Shown: piece by piece, positions 53,255 to 55,402 of the stretch
Layout of the letters: each line of letters begins with the position of its first letter
Position numbering within the stretch: the first letter of the stretch is position 1
DNA from: Ruminococcaceae bacterium UBA6416
GTDB taxonomy: Bacteria; Bacillota; Clostridia; Oscillospirales; Acutalibacteraceae
Length of the DNA: 55,402 bases
Assembly: GCA_002438505.1 (NCBI GenBank)
Contig: DJPI01000055.1
Coordinates: forward strand, 9,835-65,236
Reading direction: 5' to 3'
Notes under the pieces: generated by a model
Seen by the model: the letters and a program-made list of their open reading frames with translations, nothing else
What the model was told of the DNA's origin: nothing
Database searches by the model: none
Translations under genes and position numbers: made by a program

Positions 53255-55288
53255 TCATTTCGCAATGCTTTCAAGATATGTCATAAGGTTCGAATCGGCA
53301 AGATTGACCTTTTTTTCTGTTTCACAAAGTATTATTCTGCCGTCGCTCTTTTTAAGGATGCCAAGCTCGCAAAGGATGTCAACGCTCAAAAGAACGCGGC
53401 AGGCGTTTGAACCATCTCCGCCGAGGCGGTAGCAGAGAACGTCACTGTCACCGGAAAAGCCGCCCTCGTTTTTAAGAAAGCGATAAACCGAGGCAACAAA
53501 CGCGCGGTCAACCTTTGCAAGCGCGGCGTGTTCCGGCCGGACGGTCTCATTCCGGCGTATTTTTTCATAAAGGCGAACCGAGCGCAGATATTTTTCGTCA
53601 TCGGTGCCGGACATTCGGATGTCTTTTATGTATATGCTGACCTTTGTCTGCCCCATATATTCGTTCTTTTCAAGGCGAACGGCAAGGTCAACCCTGTCTC
53701 CGCGGCGATAAGGGAAAGATTCAAACGGGGTTGAAAACCGCAGTGCGGTGATGTTTGCTCTGTCTTTTGAAAGGTTCAGCCGAACGTGCTTTCCGCCCTT
53801 GAGCGGCTGAACGGAATTGAGCGTCATGTCAAACAGGCCGAAAACCGGCTGAGGATTCCCCGCGCCGAACGGCTCAAGGCTTTCAATGACCGGAATAAGC
53901 TCGGCCGAGATGAACTGCGGCTTGAGTCTGCAGTCAAGGGTGAGCGAGGCAAACGGCATTTGAACGGTTTTTGCGTAATCATTAATTCTTTGGCGAAACG
54001 CCGGAATATCCGCCGAATTAATTCCAAAGCCGGCCGCAAGCGGATGACCGCCAAAATGGGTCAAAAGGTCTGAAACGCTGTTAATTGCGTCATAAAGCGA
54101 AAAGCCCTCAATGCTTCTTCCGGAGCCTTTGGCAACGCCGCCGCTGCTTGTGATAACGATGCACGGCTTTGAAAAGCGGTCAACAAACCGCGCGGCAACA
54201 ATTCCGATAACGCCGCCGTGCCAGCCCTCGCCGTCAAAAACAAGAACGCGGTCAAAGACCCTTTCCGGATTCTCATCAAGCTGCTTTTGAACCTCAAGGG
54301 TGATCTGCTGCTCAAGCTCCTGCCTTTTTGCGTTTGCAAGGTCAATTTCCTGCGCAATTTCCTTTGCGCGTTCCTCGCTCTGGCTTGTGAGAAGCTCAAA
54401 CGCCTTGTCTGCGCGTTCAATTCTTCCAATGGCGTTGATTCGCGGAACAACGCTGAACGCAACGCCGTTTGCGGAAAGAACCCTTTCCGCCGTTCCGGAA
54501 ACCTCGCGCAGCGCTTTGATTCCAATGTTTTCTCCGGCATTGATTTTTTCAAGTCCGCGCCTGACTATTGCGCGGTTTTCGTTTGTTAAGGGAACAATAT
54601 CAGCTATTGTTCCAACCGCAATGAGGTCTGCAAAGTTTTCAAGAATTTCCTCGCTGTCGCCGTCTGAAAGGGCGCAGATGAGCTTGAACGCAACGCCGAC
54701 TCCCGCCCAGTCCTCAAAGGCGGAGGTGTCATCCGGCCTGTGGGGGTCAACAACGGCCTGAGCTTTCGGAAGAGAGGCGCCAACCTTGTGGTGATCGGTA
54801 ACAACAAGCTCCATTCCAAGCTCATAGATGCGCCGAGACTCGGCAAGCGCGGAAATTCCGTTGTCAACCGTAACAATGAGCTTCACCCCATCGGCGGCAA
54901 GAGCCTCAACGGCTTTCATGTTGAGTCCGTAGCCCTCGGTTTCCCTGTCGGGAATATAGCAAACAACGTCCGCACCGAGCATTTCAAGATAGAGATATAA
55001 AAGCGAGGAGGCAGTCACTCCGTCCGCGTCATAGTCGCCATAGACGGCAATTTTTTCGTTTTCTTCAACGGCGCGGCTGATTCTTTCGGCCGCCTTGTCC
55101 ATATCCTTGATTGAAAACGGGTCGCAAAAAGCAAAATCGGCGGAGAAAAACTCATCGGCCTGCTTTTTATCCGTTATTCCGCGTGAGACCAAAAGAAGCG
55201 AAGCAAACGGATCAACTCCGCAGGCGGCGGAAAGCTCGCTCGCTTTTTCCTTGTCAAGGCGTGATACGCACCACTTTTTTCTTGGCAT
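53255..55288 (-). CDS. recJ: Single-stranded-DNA-specific exonuclease RecJ
   Basis: A 677-residue DHH-family 5'-3' exonuclease for single-stranded DNA in recombination and mismatch repair. The catalytic DHH motif set is visible: IAVYGDYDADGVTASSLLYL, LIVTVDNGISALAESRRIYE, LVVTDHHKVGASLPKAQAVV with DPHRPDD, and the DHHA1 part with DRVLVFDGEGWHGGVIGIVA and RFVDRFSKPC, followed by KGSGRSIEGFSLYDAINSVS. Then comes an OB-fold (GDRVDLAVRLEKNEYMGQTK) and a clostridial C-terminal domain of about 150 residues. The start is ATG 55288 after GGGAG; an ATG six codons upstream has no ribosome site. A consensus promoter precedes it. Confidence 0.96.
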   Translation of the reverse strand: MPRKKWCVSRLDKEKASELSAACGVDPFASLLLVSRGITDKKQADEFFSADFAFCDPFSIKDMDKAAERISRAVEENEKIAVYGDYDADGVTASSLLYLYLEMLGADVVCYIPDRETEGYGLNMKAVEALAADGVKLIVTVDNGISALAESRRIYELGMELVVTDHHKVGASLPKAQAVVDPHRPDDTSAFEDWAGVGVAFKLICALSDGDSEEILENFADLIAVGTIADIVPLTNENRAIVRRGLEKINAGENIGIKALREVSGTAERVLSANGVAFSVVPRINAIGRIERADKAFELLTSQSEERAKEIAQEIDLANAKRQELEQQITLEVQKQLDENPERVFDRVLVFDGEGWHGGVIGIVAARFVDRFSKPCIVITSSGGVAKGSGRSIEGFSLYDAINSVSDLLTHFGGHPLAAGFGINSADIPAFRQRINDYAKTVQMPFASLTLDCRLKPQFISAELIPVIESLEPFGAGNPQPVFGLFDMTLNSVQPLKGGKHVRLNLSKDRANITALRFSTPFESFPYRRGDRVDLAVRLEKNEYMGQTKVSIYIKDIRMSGTDDEKYLRSVRLYEKIRRNETVRPEHAALAKVDRAFVASVYRFLKNEGGFSGDSDVLCYRLGGDGSNACRVLLSVDILCELGILKKSDGRIILCETEKKVNLADSNLMTYLESIAK

Positions 55289-55323
55289 CCGTTTTGCTCC
55301 CTTCATAAAAAATGTAACGAATT

Positions 55324-55352
55324 ATTATATCACTTTTTTCCGTCTATTTCAA
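55324..55352 (-). promoter_or_regulatory. Promoter of recJ
   Basis: Minus-strand TTGAAA (55352-55347), a 17-bp spacer and TATAAT (55329-55324). It lies inside the 3' end of a probable upstream gene. Confidence 0.8.
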
Positions 55353-55402
55353 CATCTGCGGTATGTTCACGGATAAGTTCATGTAGGTTTACAATAGATG
55401 TG
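55330..55402 (-). CDS. Probable 3' end of an upstream gene, cut by window edge
   Basis: On the minus strand one frame is open from the window edge for 23 codons to a TGA at 55332-55330. It ends in a natural-looking acidic/basic tail (NLHELIREHTADVEIDGKK). The stop precedes recJ by about 40 bp on the same strand. Too little is visible for a family call. The recJ promoter overlaps these codons. Confidence 0.35.
   Translation of the reverse strand, partial: TSIVNLHELIREHTADVEIDGKK

Noticed and set aside
55353..55402. LexA (SOS) box upstream of recJ
   Set aside because: Two GAAC half-sites are in direct, not inverted, orientation and 8 bp apart, so they do not form a firmicute LexA site.

Overview
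The window looks like chromosome from a spore-forming, anaerobic, Gram-positive gut bacterium of the Clostridia, probably near Oscillospiraceae/Ruminococcaceae. This placement is inferred from gene content, not from any search. The evidence is: sporulation genes (SpoIIR, SpoVB, YabP, YabQ, a SigH-like sigma factor); strict-anaerobe enzymes (reverse rubrerythrin, rubredoxin, indolepyruvate:ferredoxin oxidoreductase, a 2[4Fe-4S] ferredoxin, an EFR1 flavodoxin/ferredoxin); TTGACA/TATAAT promoters with strong GGAGG ribosome sites; and a valine T-box. Most genes lie on the minus strand. No rRNA, tRNA, CRISPR array, transposase or prophage is visible.

Layout. 1-801 is the 3' end of a BspA-type leucine-rich-repeat surface protein. 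913-2114 is an oxidative-stress operon, perR-reverse rubrerythrin-rubredoxin, with a Fur/PerR-type palindrome on its own promoter. 2153-7052 holds housekeeping genes: a methyltransferase, a zinc ribbon protein, a SigH-like sigma factor, a GNAT, MnmA and a VanY-like peptidase. 7158-7772 is queT with a candidate preQ1 riboswitch. 7823-9019 is a small accessory island: a type III toxin-antitoxin locus of the CptIN kind (promoter, two 49-bp RNA antitoxin repeats, attenuating terminator, toxin), a 55-residue protein of unknown function and an XRE repressor with twin operators. 9023-12640 is the T-box, valS and an HD-domain gene. 12671-16931 is a second accessory stretch: a chagasin-type protease inhibitor, an AT-rich ECF sigma/anti-sigma pair, about 1 kb with no annotated gene but containing a candidate 24-codon gene and a candidate small RNA, and a secreted PI-PLC-like protein.

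16968-22874 is an aromatic 2-oxoacid module: ferredoxin, two phenylacetate-CoA ligase paralogues around iorA/iorB, and a double-ACT protein. Then come an apparently cytoplasmic GH89 alpha-N-acetylglucosaminidase, holB-ricT, asnA, upp with a long leader, and the dut-EFR1-patatin-PPC operon. Next are tspO, an acyl carrier protein, a CmpB-like membrane protein and spoIIR. 35302-42163 is a five-gene operon: GlpA-like oxidoreductase, second FAD oxidoreductase, DUF1667, FGGY kinase and an alkyl-DHAP-synthase-like FAD oxidase. It resembles anaerobic glycerol-3-phosphate oxidation with an unassigned extra step.

42226-55402 is conserved firmicute housekeeping on the minus strand. It contains recJ, relA/spoT, dtd, an MBL hydrolase, hemZ, a uridine-kinase-like gene, and the spoVB-mazG-hup-rqcP-yabP-yabQ-divIC-yabR cluster. 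That cluster keeps the Bacillus subtilis yabM-yabR order with hup inserted.

The candidates most worth following as undescribed biology are the small minus-strand transcription unit at 14940-15170, the orphan small RNA at 15521-15640, the Cys-rich C-terminal module of the first protein, and the substrate of the 35-42 kb operon. The CptIN locus is the clearest complete defence-type system. Its family is known, but this copy is intact and unusually easy to read.
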